Positions 15,896 through 24,143 of a stretch of DNA of 44,631 nt are shown piece by piece. The stretch is taken from assembly GCA_964646415.1 (NCBI GenBank), contig CAZYEL010000008.1, positions 1-44,631 of the forward strand, written 5' to 3'. The stretch is from VGJV01 sp964646415. GTDB lineage: Bacteria > Patescibacteriota > Minisyncoccia > UBA6257 > 2-01-FULL-56-20. The notes beneath the pieces were generated by a model. The model had not been told where the DNA came from. It was given only the letters and a program-made list of their open reading frames with translations, and did no database searches. Both the position numbers and the translations under genes were made by a program. How positions within the stretch are numbered: position 1 is the first letter of the stretch; the number at the start of each line of letters is the position of its first letter.

Positions 15896-16892
15896 GCCGT
15901 CCGAACAGCAGGATCTTCTTGCGCAAGTTCCCGTGGAGGAAACCGAGCGAACGACGGGGTTTTACCTTTCGCTTGCGCTTGATGTACTCACGGTCGCGTT
16001 TGCATTTTGGGTCGGGCTTCTCTATCAGGAACTTCTTTCCGGAGGCGGTTCGCTTCGGAATATCGCGCTCGTCGCGACACTCTTCGGGGTGTGCCTCTCG
16101 CTGGGGCTTTATCTCACGAAGCATGCGTTGCGCCGGACAATTGTGCTTGGCGTAGCGATTATCGGATTGTTCGTCTTTACTCTTTCGTCGCTTACCATTT
16201 CTTTCGCCGGAGTCGCGATTCCCCTGGCGCTTTTGCTTGTGCTGTGGGGAGAAGCATTGGGACGGGCGCGCATCGCAAACTCGCTCCATACCCGTTTTTT
16301 TCATGGGGCACAGCCTCTTTTGGCAAAGACGGCGACGGCGCTCATTGCGGGCGGTCTTATCCTTTTCATTCCTTTCTGGACTCCTGACCGCGCGTTTTTC
16401 TCAAAACCCGCTTTCGAATCCGCCTTCCATGTCGCCGCCGCCGCCGCGCACCGGTTTTATGGAGAAGTCGACCTCACGGGGACGCTCGGTACATTCACGG
16501 CAAGTCTTGCGCGGTATCGGCTTCTCGGTGCGGCGGATTTCCGGCGTTTGCCTCCCGTCGAACAAGAGCGTGTTACACGGGAGATGACGGCGACGATACA
16601 AACCCAACTCTACGCTTCGCTTCAGGTTGGTCCCTCGGAAGAGAGAACGGCAATGAGCGCCATATTTTATAAGCTTGCGCTTCGTACATTCGGCGATTTT
16701 GAGAAGCAGTTCGGGTCGTGGTTTTTGGGCATATGGTTGGTTGCGGTATTCTTTGCGTTCCGCGCAGTCGGAATCATGTTGTCGTGGATCGCCGGGCTTG
16801 TTGGATATCTTTTCTTCCAACTTCTCCTCGTCGCGAAAATTATCCGTTTCCGCGGGGAAACCGAAACGCAGGAGGTCGTCGAATACGTGTAA
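15870..16892 (+). CDS. Membrane protein of unknown function in the dnaK operon
   Basis: 340 aa, not recognised. It has about seven hydrophobic segments. Several lie in the first 190 residues (FYLSLALDVLTVAFAFWVGL, NIALVATLFGVCLSLGLYL, a run through FTLSSLTISFAGVAIPLALLLVLWG, and LIAGGLILFIPFW). A soluble stretch follows (about residues 190-275, with LPPVEQERVTREMTATI), then two more near the end (FLGIWLVAVFFAFRAVGIML and IAGLVGYLFFQLLLVAKII). The soluble stretch may be extracytoplasmic. Its ATG lies inside dnaK, and dnaJ follows after an AT-rich repeat. It would be induced with the chaperones if read from the same promoter. Confidence 0.7.
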   Translation: MIRDLSRPRPSEQQDLLAQVPVEETERTTGFYLSLALDVLTVAFAFWVGLLYQELLSGGGSLRNIALVATLFGVCLSLGLYLTKHALRRTIVLGVAIIGLFVFTLSSLTISFAGVAIPLALLLVLWGEALGRARIANSLHTRFFHGAQPLLAKTATALIAGGLILFIPFWTPDRAFFSKPAFESAFHVAAAAAHRFYGEVDLTGTLGTFTASLARYRLLGAADFRRLPPVEQERVTREMTATIQTQLYASLQVGPSEERTAMSAIFYKLALRTFGDFEKQFGSWFLGIWLVAVFFAFRAVGIMLSWIAGLVGYLFFQLLLVAKIIRFRGETETQEVVEYV

Positions 16893-16904
16893 TACACGCA
16901 AATT

Positions 16905-17040
16905 ATTCTAATTAACCCAATTACTCTAATTGACCTAAACAAGCCCCAGTGTTTCAATTGAACAATTACAGAACTATGTTGAATGTTGGGATTTAGGATT
17001 TCTTTGGAATAATTAGGGTAATTAGAAATTAGGTTAATTT
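16905..17040. repeat. AT-rich repeat region before dnaJ
   Basis: The left part (ATTATTCTAATTAACCCAAT, then TACTCTAATTGACC) and the right part (GAATAATTAGGGTAATTAG, then AAATTAGGTTAATT) are inverted, degenerate copies of one unit. They flank a spacer with TTCAATTGAA. Similar units occur at 8862-8897. It separates dnaJ from the rest of the operon and could carry its own promoter. Confidence 0.55.
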
Positions 17041-17041
17041 C

Positions 17042-18121
17042 ATGCATAAGGATTATTATAAAATTCTTGGAGTAACGAAGGGCGCGTCGGAAGACGAGAT
17101 TAAAAAAGCATACCGTAAGCTTGCGCATCAGCATCATCCCGATAAAAGCGGGGGAAACGAGCAGAAATTCAAGGAGATTAACGAGGCGTATCAGGTGCTT
17201 TCCGACAAAAGGAAGCGCGAGACGTACGACCGTTTTGGAACTGCGGAGCCGGGTCAAGGATTCGGGGGCGGCGGGGCCTCGTGGGAGGGCTTTGGTTTTG
17301 ACCCGCAGGGGTTCGGGGATATGGGCGACTTCGGGGATATGTTCGAAAGCATTTTCGAAAATCTCGGAGTGCGGCCCCGGAGGAAAACATACGCGCATGG
17401 TTCCGACCTCGAGATAAAGCAGGAAATTTCTCTGGAGGATGCGTTCCGGGGAGTGGTGAATCATATCGATTTTAAGACTCTCGTGCAGTGCACCGCGTGC
17501 AAAGGAAAAGGCGCGGATCAGGCGGCGGGCTTTTCGCAGTGCGTGACGTGCGGAGGGCAGGGAGAAGTGCGCGTGGAACGCCGGTCGTTTTTCGGCAGTT
17601 TTTCACAGGTAAAACAGTGCGCGCAGTGCAGAGGCACCGGGCAGATTCCGAAGAAGGCATGCCGTGCATGCGAAGGGAGCGGGAGAGTGATTGAACAACG
17701 CGGAGTGGAAGTGGAAATTTTGCCGGGTATAGAGGATGACCAGCTTATCCAGATAAAGGGAATGGGGGAGGCGGGTGAGCGCGGAAGCTCCGCCGGAGAC
17801 CTTTATGTGCGCGTGCGCGTGAAGCCGCATCCGGCGTTCGAACGGCGCGGGAGCGATCTTGTGGTGCGCCGGGAATTGAAGCTCGCCGATGTGCTTATGG
17901 GAAAGGAGGTGGAAGTGCCGACTCTTGCCGGAGGCATGCTGCACGTCGAGATTCCTCCGCATTTTGACCTCAAGGGCCTCCTCCGGATTCCCGGAGAAGG
18001 AATGCCGCGTTTCCGCGGTTTCGGGCGGGGAGATTTGCTTGTCGATTTCATTTTGAAAGCGCCCAAGAAAATAAGCCCGAAGGCGAAAAAAGCGCTTGAA
18101 GACGTAAGTGGAGAGTTTTGA
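17042..18121 (+). CDS. dnaJ: Chaperone DnaJ (Hsp40)
   Basis: 359 aa. The J domain (residues 1-70) has KDYYKILGVTKGASEDEIKK and the HPD motif in HQHHPDKSG. A G/F-rich region follows (GFGGGGASWEGFGFDPQGFG). The four zinc repeats are CTACKGKG, CVTCGGQG, CAQCRGTG and CRACEGSG, then the C-terminal substrate-binding domains (DLYVRVRVKPHPAFERRG). It is a type I Hsp40 that delivers substrates to DnaK. It stands 149 nt after the unknown membrane gene, past an AT-rich repeat, so it may have its own promoter. I see no second CIRCE here. Confidence 0.97.
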   Translation: MHKDYYKILGVTKGASEDEIKKAYRKLAHQHHPDKSGGNEQKFKEINEAYQVLSDKRKRETYDRFGTAEPGQGFGGGGASWEGFGFDPQGFGDMGDFGDMFESIFENLGVRPRRKTYAHGSDLEIKQEISLEDAFRGVVNHIDFKTLVQCTACKGKGADQAAGFSQCVTCGGQGEVRVERRSFFGSFSQVKQCAQCRGTGQIPKKACRACEGSGRVIEQRGVEVEILPGIEDDQLIQIKGMGEAGERGSSAGDLYVRVRVKPHPAFERRGSDLVVRRELKLADVLMGKEVEVPTLAGGMLHVEIPPHFDLKGLLRIPGEGMPRFRGFGRGDLLVDFILKAPKKISPKAKKALEDVSGEF

Positions 18122-18196
18122 CGGAAGAGCTTGGATATTGTAGTTTGTTTCTTGTTGGGCCTTTGGAGTATGTAAGCTCAACCACATTCCCTTTAT

Positions 18197-18269
18197 CCAC
18201 CCATAGCTCAATTGGCAGAGCAACTCCCTCTTAAGGAGATGGTTCCAGGTTCGAGTCCTGGTGGGTGGA
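18197..18269 (+). tRNA. tRNA-Lys (anticodon CTT)
   Basis: The cloverleaf folds by eye. Acceptor CCACCCA/TGGGTGG, D arm GCTC/GAGC, anticodon loop CTCTTAA with CTT at 18230-18232, and T arm CCAGG-TTCGAGT-CCTGG. One mismatch is seen at the base of the anticodon stem (A-A). The 3' CCA is not encoded. Confidence 0.93.
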
Positions 18270-18280
18270 CAAAGGGAATT

Positions 18281-18351
18281 GCCCCCATAGCTTAGTGGTA
18301 AAGCAGTTGCCTTTTAAGCAATTGACCTAGGTCCGATTCCTAGTGGGGGCA
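18281..18351 (+). tRNA. tRNA-Lys (anticodon TTT)
   Basis: Acceptor GCCCCCA/TGGGGGC, D arm GCTT/AAGC, anticodon loop CTTTTAA with TTT at 18313-18315, and T arm CTAGG-TCCGATT-CCTAG. It follows the other lysine tRNA by 11 bases, so both lysine isoacceptors sit in one likely transcript. Confidence 0.93.
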
Positions 18352-18371
18352 CCGGAATTTACTTCGAGAGC

Positions 18372-18399
18372 TTGCGTGCGCTTCTTCTCCTGTTAAAAT
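18372..18399 (+). promoter_or_regulatory. Possible promoter of the small zinc-ribbon gene
   Basis: TTGCGT (18372-18377), a 16-nt spacer and TAAAAT (18394-18399) preceded by TG (extended -10). It lies between the tRNA pair and the small gene at 18445. A TTGACA at 18416 has no convincing -10. Confidence 0.35.
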
Positions 18400-18444
18400 C
18401 GTGGCAGCGAAGTGATTGACAAACAAACTAACCGGAGGATTTTT

Positions 18445-18705
18445 ATGAGTCGAAGCATTCAGAAATGCAGAGAGGAGGAACATCACTGGGTACTGGTGCG
18501 AGAACAGCATATCTTGAACCCGGTGCTATTTAAGATCCTGGCGTACTTTACGGTGCGCTGTTGCGGGAAAGGGATGCAGCGGATGAAAACGGTGGGCACA
18601 TTCCGTTGTGAAAGATGCAATGCGACGAAACAAGAATTGATTGCTGAGTTTGGCGAATGCCAAACTTGCCGGAGAGATTTCACTTTCTGGGGAAAGGACC
18701 CGTAG
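18445..18705 (+). CDS. Small four-cysteine zinc-ribbon protein, unknown function
   Basis: 86 aa from the ATG at 18445. This start is fixed by one of the few strong Shine-Dalgarno sites in the window (GGAGG at 18434-18438, 6-nt spacing). The frame is open 11 codons further up but without a good start. The end carries CERC and CQTC pairs 16 residues apart (TFRCERCNATKQELIAEFGE, then CQTCRRDF), a treble-clef or ribbon-like zinc site, plus an earlier CC in VRCCGKG. It does not resemble the large zinc-ribbon family further right. A strong 11-bp hairpin follows. Function unknown. Confidence 0.6.
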   Translation: MSRSIQKCREEEHHWVLVREQHILNPVLFKILAYFTVRCCGKGMQRMKTVGTFRCERCNATKQELIAEFGECQTCRRDFTFWGKDP

Positions 18706-18724
18706 GTAGAGAGATTTCATGGTT

Positions 18725-18756
18725 AGAAGCTTGCAGCATCTCTGTTGCAAGCTTCT
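18725..18756 (+). terminator. Strong hairpin after the small zinc-ribbon gene
   Basis: AGAAGCTTGCA (18725-18735) and TGCAAGCTTCT (18746-18756) form an 11-bp perfect stem with a 10-nt loop, starting 20 bases after the stop. No T-run follows directly; the next is CTTTTCTTTTT at about 18783. It may be a terminator or an mRNA-stabilising structure. Confidence 0.5.
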
Positions 18757-18805
18757 CCCATCTTTGGGATTGGCATCGCGGGGTCCACCCCTTTTCTTTT
18801 TCCGG

Positions 18806-20074
18806 ATGTTTGATAGAATGCTTTTTAATATGCGCAGGCCCGGAGCAGTACTCACGCTTATCATTCTCGTTGCGGTTGCGGCGGGCATTTTTGTCTATCC
18901 ACGGGGATTCGGCGCGGATTGGCGCCCATGGCGCCTGGGGCTTGACCTTGTGGGCGGGAGCCACCTCATCTATCAGATTGATTTGAAGGGTGTGCAAAGC
19001 AAAGACCGGAGCGCGGTGGTGAACGGGCTTCGCGATGTGATTGAGCGGCGCGTGAACTTGTTCGGCGTCGGTGAGCCGCAGGTATTCGTGGCGTCCCAGG
19101 GGGAGCAAAGCCAGCTTATCGTTGAGCTTGCGGGGGTGAAGGATGTGAGCGAGGCGATTAAGCAGATAGGGGAAACCCCGCTTCTTGATTTCCGGGAAGT
19201 GATTGATAACGCCACGAGCACCACGTTTATCCCCACCAATCTTACGGGGCGGTTCGTAGCCGGCGCGGAACTTACGTTGAATTCAACGGCGCAGACTCCC
19301 GAGGTTTCTATCGCGTTCAACGAAGAAGGAGGGAAGATTTTCGAGGAGCTTACCGGGCGGAATGTGGGGAAGCCCCTTGCGATATTTCTGGATAACGCGC
19401 TGATAGAAATGCCCACGGTGCAGCAGAAGATTTCCGGAGGTCGCGCGGTCATTACGGGACAGTTCACCATTCGGGACGCGCAGCAGCTTGTGGAGCGATT
19501 CAATGCGGGTGCGCTTCCTGCTCCTATTTCGCTCGTAAATCAGCAGACCATCAGCGCGAATCTCGGAATCGATTCGTTGAAGAAAGTTGTTGTCGCGGGG
19601 ATTATCGGCACCGCTCTCGTGATGCTTTTCATGCTCCTTTACTATCGCGTCCTGGGAATTTTCGCTTCGCTCGCGCTTATTATCTATATTGCGTTTACGC
19701 TCGCGGTTTTCAAACTTGTGCCGATTACGCTTACGCTCGCAGGACTTGCGGGATTCGTGCTTACCATTGGGATGGCGGTTGACGCGAATATTCTCATCTT
19801 TGAGCGTATGAAAGAAGAGCTGAAGCGGGGATTGAGCAGAACGGCGGCGCGTACCGAAGGTTTTCGGCGCGCATGGCCCTCCATCCGCGATTCGAACACC
19901 TCGACGATAATTACCGCAGTTATCCTTTATTTCTTCACTTCGAGCTTTGTGCAGGGATTCGCACTCACGCTTCTCATTGGTACCGCAGTAAGCATGTTTT
20001 CCGCAATCACCACCACGCGCTTCTTCCTGCTTGCGTTCCTCAAAGACCGCAGTTCACTTAAAGCTGAAAGCTGA
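18806..20074 (+). CDS. secD: Protein translocase subunit SecD
   Basis: About 422 aa from the ATG at 18806; ATGs at 18818 and 18830 are also possible, while the frame upstream runs through a hairpin. TM1 (VLTLIILVAVAAGIFVY) is followed by GLDLVGGSHLIYQID, the SecD D1 signature. The periplasmic P1 domain and a C-terminal five-helix bundle follow, with AGLAGFVLTIGMAVDANILIFERMKEELKRG, the D4-D5 segment. It is shorter than E. coli SecD but normal for small genomes. With SecF it uses the proton or sodium gradient to finish protein export. secF follows after 12 nt. Confidence 0.95.
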   Translation: MFDRMLFNMRRPGAVLTLIILVAVAAGIFVYPRGFGADWRPWRLGLDLVGGSHLIYQIDLKGVQSKDRSAVVNGLRDVIERRVNLFGVGEPQVFVASQGEQSQLIVELAGVKDVSEAIKQIGETPLLDFREVIDNATSTTFIPTNLTGRFVAGAELTLNSTAQTPEVSIAFNEEGGKIFEELTGRNVGKPLAIFLDNALIEMPTVQQKISGGRAVITGQFTIRDAQQLVERFNAGALPAPISLVNQQTISANLGIDSLKKVVVAGIIGTALVMLFMLLYYRVLGIFASLALIIYIAFTLAVFKLVPITLTLAGLAGFVLTIGMAVDANILIFERMKEELKRGLSRTAARTEGFRRAWPSIRDSNTSTIITAVILYFFTSSFVQGFALTLLIGTAVSMFSAITTTRFFLLAFLKDRSSLKAES

Positions 20075-20086
20075 AAGCTTATCACT

Positions 20087-20980
20087 ATGCTCAACGTAGT
20101 CGGTAAAAAAGGAATCTATTTCACCATCTCCGCGCTCGCGGTTGGCGCCGCAATCGTGGTGGTGCTGCTGTATGGATTCCGTGAGGGGATTGATTTTCGC
20201 GGCGGGACGCTTTGGCAGTTTTCTGTCCGCGAAAATATTCCGTCCGTCGAAGCTATCGAAACTTTGTTCCGTGAAAAGCTTTCGATTCAGGATGTGCGGG
20301 TAAATCGTGATACCGCAGGCGGATTCCTGGCGAGATTCCCCGAAGTATCCGAACAAGATCATCAGCGGCATATCCAAACACTGAAAGAAGCCCATTCCTC
20401 TTTCGAAGAGTTGAGTTTTTCTTCGATCGGGCCGTCCGTGGGCGCGGAACTCCGCCGGAAAGCGCTTATGGGTATGCTTTTTGTATTGCTCGGCATCTCG
20501 CTCTACATCGCGTATGCATTCCGGAAAGCATCATACCCAGTAAGCTCATGGAAGTACGGGTGGGTCACGCTCCTTTCGCTTTTTCACGACGTGGCGATTC
20601 CCGCGGGACTTCTTGCCTATCTGGGGAAGCACTACGGTGTGGAAATTGATGGAAACTTCATCGTCGCGTTGCTTGTGGTCATGGGATTCTCGGTTCATGA
20701 CACCATTGTGGTTTTCGACCGCATCCGTGAGAACGTAATTCTTCGCGGGCACAAAGAGCGGTTTGAAACTGTGGTGAACGACAGCATCAATCAGACGCTT
20801 GCCCGTTCGATAAATACTTCGCTCACGCTGATTTTGGTGCTCCTCGCCCTTTATTTTGCCGGACCCGAGGCGTTGCGCTATTTCATTCTGACGCTGCTTG
20901 TGGGCGTTACCACGGGAATCTACTCATCCATATTTATCGCAAGTCCGCTCCTCATTGTTTTTAAGGGGAAAAGGGGGTAG
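20087..20980 (+). CDS. secF: Protein translocase subunit SecF
   Basis: 297 aa. GIDFRGGTLWQF is the SecF version of the D1 motif. GPSVGAELRRKA precedes the helix bundle, and MGFSVHDTIVVFDRIREN is the conserved TM4-TM5 segment. Six membrane helices can be placed. It acts with SecD beside SecYEG. The stop is just before a promoter for the sigma-like gene at 21029. Confidence 0.95.
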   Translation: MLNVVGKKGIYFTISALAVGAAIVVVLLYGFREGIDFRGGTLWQFSVRENIPSVEAIETLFREKLSIQDVRVNRDTAGGFLARFPEVSEQDHQRHIQTLKEAHSSFEELSFSSIGPSVGAELRRKALMGMLFVLLGISLYIAYAFRKASYPVSSWKYGWVTLLSLFHDVAIPAGLLAYLGKHYGVEIDGNFIVALLVVMGFSVHDTIVVFDRIRENVILRGHKERFETVVNDSINQTLARSINTSLTLILVLLALYFAGPEALRYFILTLLVGVTTGIYSSIFIASPLLIVFKGKRG

Positions 20981-20984
20981 GAGG

Positions 20985-21014
20985 GTTGACGAAATAGGGG
21001 ATAGTATAGTACAA
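20985..21014 (+). promoter_or_regulatory. Promoter of the sigma-region-4/HARE-HTH gene
   Basis: TTGACG (20985-20990), an 18-nt spacer and TACAAT (21009-21014). Initiation near 21021 would leave a leader of only about eight bases before the ATG at 21029. Confidence 0.6.
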
Positions 21015-21028
21015 TGTTATAAACTAAA

Positions 21029-22057
21029 ATGGACCGTTTAACGAAGGAAATACAAGAGATTTTCAAACTTCTTACGCCGCGCCAGCAGGAGGTTATTGCG
21101 CGTCGTTTTGGTCTTGGGAAAACAGGCCCCGAAACGCTCGCGGAAATCGGAGCGCGATTCGGCATTACGCGCGAGCGCGTACGGCAAATCGAGGCCGCAG
21201 CGATGAAGCCGCTCAAAGGGGAGATTGAATCGCATCCGATGTGGGGCGGCTTAGTGCGCGACGCCCGCGCGTTTCTTGAGAGGCAGGGCGGAGTACTCGC
21301 GGCAGACCAATTTCTTGCGTACTGCAAGACCCGCTACGCGGTTGTTGATGCCGCGCAAGTGGGGCTGCTCGCGGAAGCAACCAAAGCCTTCGCGTTGTAC
21401 CCGGGAGACCGTCATTTCCATTCCTTCTATTACGTAAGCAAGAGCAATCTCCGCGACGCCCGAGCATTTCTCGATACATGGGAAAAGTTTCTTGCCGACA
21501 AAAAGGAAACGGTTCTGAAGGGCGAATACGATGCGCATCTTCGCTCGTTTGTGGAAGGGAAAAAGCTCGCACCGACGCACGCGCAAAGCTTCCTCGCGGT
21601 TTCAAAGAAGATTCACCGGAACCCTTACGGTGATGTGGGGCTTGCGGCGTGGCCGGAAGTCAAGCCGCAGACCATTCGGGATAGGATTTATCTTGTGCTG
21701 AAGAAGGAAGGGAAACCGGCGCATTTCCGGACTATCGCAGAGAAAATAACCGCCGCGCAGTTTGATACGAGGCCTGCGCTTGCGGCAACCGTTCATAACG
21801 AGCTCATAAAAGATTCCCGCTTCGTGCTTGTAGGAAGGGGGATTTATGCGCTCAAGGAGCATGGGTACGAAACGGGCACGGCGAGGGAAATCATCAAGAA
21901 AATTCTTGATTCGCAGGGGGCGCTTCATCCGAAGGATGTTATTCTTGCCGCGCAAAAGGGTTGGTTTTTCAAACCCAACACCATTTTGGTGAACCTCCAG
22001 AACCGGAGCCATTTCGAACGTCTGCCGGACGGGCGTTATCGGGTTCTTAAGGCTTAG
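21029..22057 (+). CDS. Sigma-region-4 helix-turn-helix fused to HARE-HTH domain
   Basis: 342 aa. Residues 1-65 look like sigma-70 region 4: LTPRQQEVIARRFGL, then ETLAEIGARFGITRERVRQIEAAAM, the helix-turn-helix that reads the -35 box in sigma factors. Region 2, which binds the -10 and core polymerase, is absent, so it cannot act as a normal sigma factor. Residues about 215-280 (TIRDRIYLVLKKEGKPAHFRTIAEKI, then GRGIYALKEHGY) resemble the HARE-HTH domain found in the RNA polymerase delta subunit. A repeat of that fold may follow (AREIIKKILDSQGALHPKDVI). I infer a polymerase-associated regulator. It has its own promoter and terminator. Confidence 0.8.
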   Translation: MDRLTKEIQEIFKLLTPRQQEVIARRFGLGKTGPETLAEIGARFGITRERVRQIEAAAMKPLKGEIESHPMWGGLVRDARAFLERQGGVLAADQFLAYCKTRYAVVDAAQVGLLAEATKAFALYPGDRHFHSFYYVSKSNLRDARAFLDTWEKFLADKKETVLKGEYDAHLRSFVEGKKLAPTHAQSFLAVSKKIHRNPYGDVGLAAWPEVKPQTIRDRIYLVLKKEGKPAHFRTIAEKITAAQFDTRPALAATVHNELIKDSRFVLVGRGIYALKEHGYETGTAREIIKKILDSQGALHPKDVILAAQKGWFFKPNTILVNLQNRSHFERLPDGRYRVLKA

Positions 22058-22077
22058 AAAGCGCAGTGGATATTGCG

Positions 22078-22121
22078 CCGCAGCGAAGGGGAGCCAACCT
22101 TTCGTTGCGGTTTCGTTTTTT
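22078..22121 (+). terminator. Rho-independent terminator after the sigma-like gene
   Basis: CCGCAGCGAAGG (22078-22089) pairs with CCTTTCGTTGCGG (22098-22110) with one wobble and one bulge. TTTCGTTTTTT follows. Confidence 0.8.
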
Positions 22122-22165
22122 GTTCCCGCGAATGCGCTATACTATAGGGAATATCCGGGAAAGCC

Positions 22166-23518
22166 ATGCCTCCATATCTTGCCGACGCCATTCTTCAACT
22201 TCTTGACCTTACGAAGTGGTTTTGGATTTTTTTTATTCTATGGCCGCTTTTCGCATCCACCTGGCTTGGCTGGCGGCAATTTATGTTCGAGCATTCTCCT
22301 GGTTTTCGCATGACGATATTGGAGATGCGCATTCCCCGGGAAGTTCGAAAGAGTCCGCGCGCGATGGAGCAAGTGCTTATGGCGCTTCATGCACTCCGCA
22401 ATTATGCTTCCGACCCGGAGGAAGTTTGGTGGGATGGCGAGCTCACCCGGCGTTTTAATTTTGAGATGGTTAGTTTCGGAGGTGAGATCAGGTTTTTCAT
22501 CCGATGCTATAGCCGCTACCGCCCGCTCGTGGAGGCCGCCTTTTTGTCGTATTACCCGGATGTGGAACTTACCGATGTCGATGACTACATTGACCGGATA
22601 CCGAAAGATATGGATGACATGTATGCGCAAGATCTTAACATGTGGGGAGCGGAGATGATTTTGCGCCATGAGGAGGCCTACCCTATCCGTTCGTATACCG
22701 CCTTTGAAGCGCCCGACGAAGAGCGCCAATATGACCCGATTGCGGCTTTTCTTGAGGTATTAAGCAAAGTGAAGAAGGGCGAGTTTGTGGGGATACAGAT
22801 AATTGCCGCGCCGAAGAGTTCCAACTGGCATGAAAAGTGGAAAGGCCTTGTTGACAAGCTCAAAGAGCAGAGCAGCAATAAAGAACAGAGTTTTAAAACA
22901 AAAACAGAATTTCCCGGCGGCATACTTCCGGTCTTTTCAATGGGGGGCGGCGACGACGACAAGAATCCGTTTAAAAATATCCGGATAAGCCGCACGCCGG
23001 GCGAGACGAACGTGCTCGAGGCGGTCGAGAACAATCTCTCAAAGCCGGCGTTTGATTGCATTATCCGTTTCGCCTATATTTCACCCCTGCCGTTGTTTTA
23101 CGAATCGCTCGCGCGCCGCTCGGTAGGAGGTATGTTCAACCAATATGCCGCCCAGGATTTGAACTTTTTCGGGAGAAACGAAGGGACAAGCTCCCGCGTC
23201 CGGTTTTGGCATTGGCCGCATCTTTTCCCCAAAAAGCGCGCGGAGTGGCGCAAGGCGAAACTTTTGCATCAATACCGTCACCGCGATATGCCGCACCACA
23301 CATTTATGGCAAAAGTAGTCGGTTCGCGCCTTTTCCAATGGGATTTTGCTTCAAAAGAAATCGTGTTGAATGTGGAATCTCTTGCGACGCTTTTTCATCC
23401 CCCGACATTCCGTGTACTCACCGCGCCGCATATTCAGAGAATTGAAAGCAAAAAGACCGGGCCTCCCGCAGGACTCGCCATTTACGGTGATGAGAAGGAA
23501 ATTGAAAAGTTTCAGTAA
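22166..23518 (+). CDS. Membrane-anchored protein of a DNA-transfer-like operon
   Basis: 450 aa. One N-terminal membrane span (WFWIFFILWPLFASTWLGW, about residues 18-36) is followed by a large soluble domain. It includes RFNFEMVSFGGEIRFFIRC, IAAFLEVLSKVKKGEFVGIQ and, near the end, IVLNVESLATLFHPPT. The last motif (LN-x-E-x-LATLFH-x-P) is typical of proteins encoded next to TraD/HerA-like ATPases in these bacteria. The gene is 17 nt before a second small membrane protein and upstream of such an ATPase, so the three probably form a membrane complex. A shorter relative lies at 32617. The exact function is unknown. Confidence 0.65.
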   Translation: MPPYLADAILQLLDLTKWFWIFFILWPLFASTWLGWRQFMFEHSPGFRMTILEMRIPREVRKSPRAMEQVLMALHALRNYASDPEEVWWDGELTRRFNFEMVSFGGEIRFFIRCYSRYRPLVEAAFLSYYPDVELTDVDDYIDRIPKDMDDMYAQDLNMWGAEMILRHEEAYPIRSYTAFEAPDEERQYDPIAAFLEVLSKVKKGEFVGIQIIAAPKSSNWHEKWKGLVDKLKEQSSNKEQSFKTKTEFPGGILPVFSMGGGDDDKNPFKNIRISRTPGETNVLEAVENNLSKPAFDCIIRFAYISPLPLFYESLARRSVGGMFNQYAAQDLNFFGRNEGTSSRVRFWHWPHLFPKKRAEWRKAKLLHQYRHRDMPHHTFMAKVVGSRLFQWDFASKEIVLNVESLATLFHPPTFRVLTAPHIQRIESKKTGPPAGLAIYGDEKEIEKFQ

Positions 23519-23535
23519 ATATCTCCAGAGCGCTC

Positions 23536-24045
23536 ATGCAACAGCAATTATTTTTCCTCTCTTCTGGTTTTTGGGCTTCGACTCACAACGTGCTGGCGTG
23601 GATTTTTGTGATTGTGGATCTCCTGCTTTTTGTGGGATTCCTCTACGCATTCAGAGGCATACTTCCCTACCGTCCCGATATTAAGGTGGGGAAGCGTCAG
23701 CAGAACATTCCCAAATCGCCGCAGGTGGCGATTTTCCGAGAACGATGGCAGTCCGCGGTGAAGCGTTTCGGCTCGGGCTCCACCGAAGCCATGCGGCTTG
23801 CCATTTTTGAAGCCGACCTGCTTGCGGATTCCATTCTTAAGGAATACGGCATCGAGGGAGAGACTTTAACTGACCGGCTTTCAAAGCTCACACCGGAAGA
23901 TCTCGCGTGCCTCAATCAATTGTGGAAGGCTCACCGTTTTCGGAATGAACTTGCGCGGACGGCAGATATGGAATTTACCTCCGATGAAGGGCAGGAAATG
24001 CTCAATATCTACGAAACGTTTTTGAAAGAGGTTAAGATACTTTAG
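23536..24045 (+). CDS. Small membrane-anchored protein of the same operon
   Basis: 169 aa, unknown. One membrane span near the N terminus (VLAWIFVIVDLLLFVGFLYAF) follows a short periplasmic tail. The rest is a charged, helical cytoplasmic region (AIFRERWQSAVKRFGSGSTE, ADLLADSILKEYGIEGETL, CLNQLWKAHRFRNELA). It lies between the large anchored protein (17 nt) and the ATPase (98 nt) on the same strand. A role as adaptor or anchor is inferred only from position. Confidence 0.65.
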   Translation: MQQQLFFLSSGFWASTHNVLAWIFVIVDLLLFVGFLYAFRGILPYRPDIKVGKRQQNIPKSPQVAIFRERWQSAVKRFGSGSTEAMRLAIFEADLLADSILKEYGIEGETLTDRLSKLTPEDLACLNQLWKAHRFRNELARTADMEFTSDEGQEMLNIYETFLKEVKIL

Positions 24046-24067
24046 CATAGCGAAAAGTGATAAGCTT

Positions 24068-24128
24068 TAAGCGTTAAGTAATTCGGATTGAAATTCGGGA
24101 TTATACTTATTGCTTACCACTAAACGCT
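24068..24128. repeat. Imperfect inverted repeat before the ATPase gene
   Basis: TAAGCGTTAAGTAA near 24068 and TTGCTTACCACTAAACGCTT near 24109-24128 are imperfect complements around an AT-rich centre containing GATTATACTT, a possible -10 region. It fills the gap between the second and third gene of the operon. Confidence 0.4.
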
Positions 24129-24143
24129 TGACGCTATTCTCAA

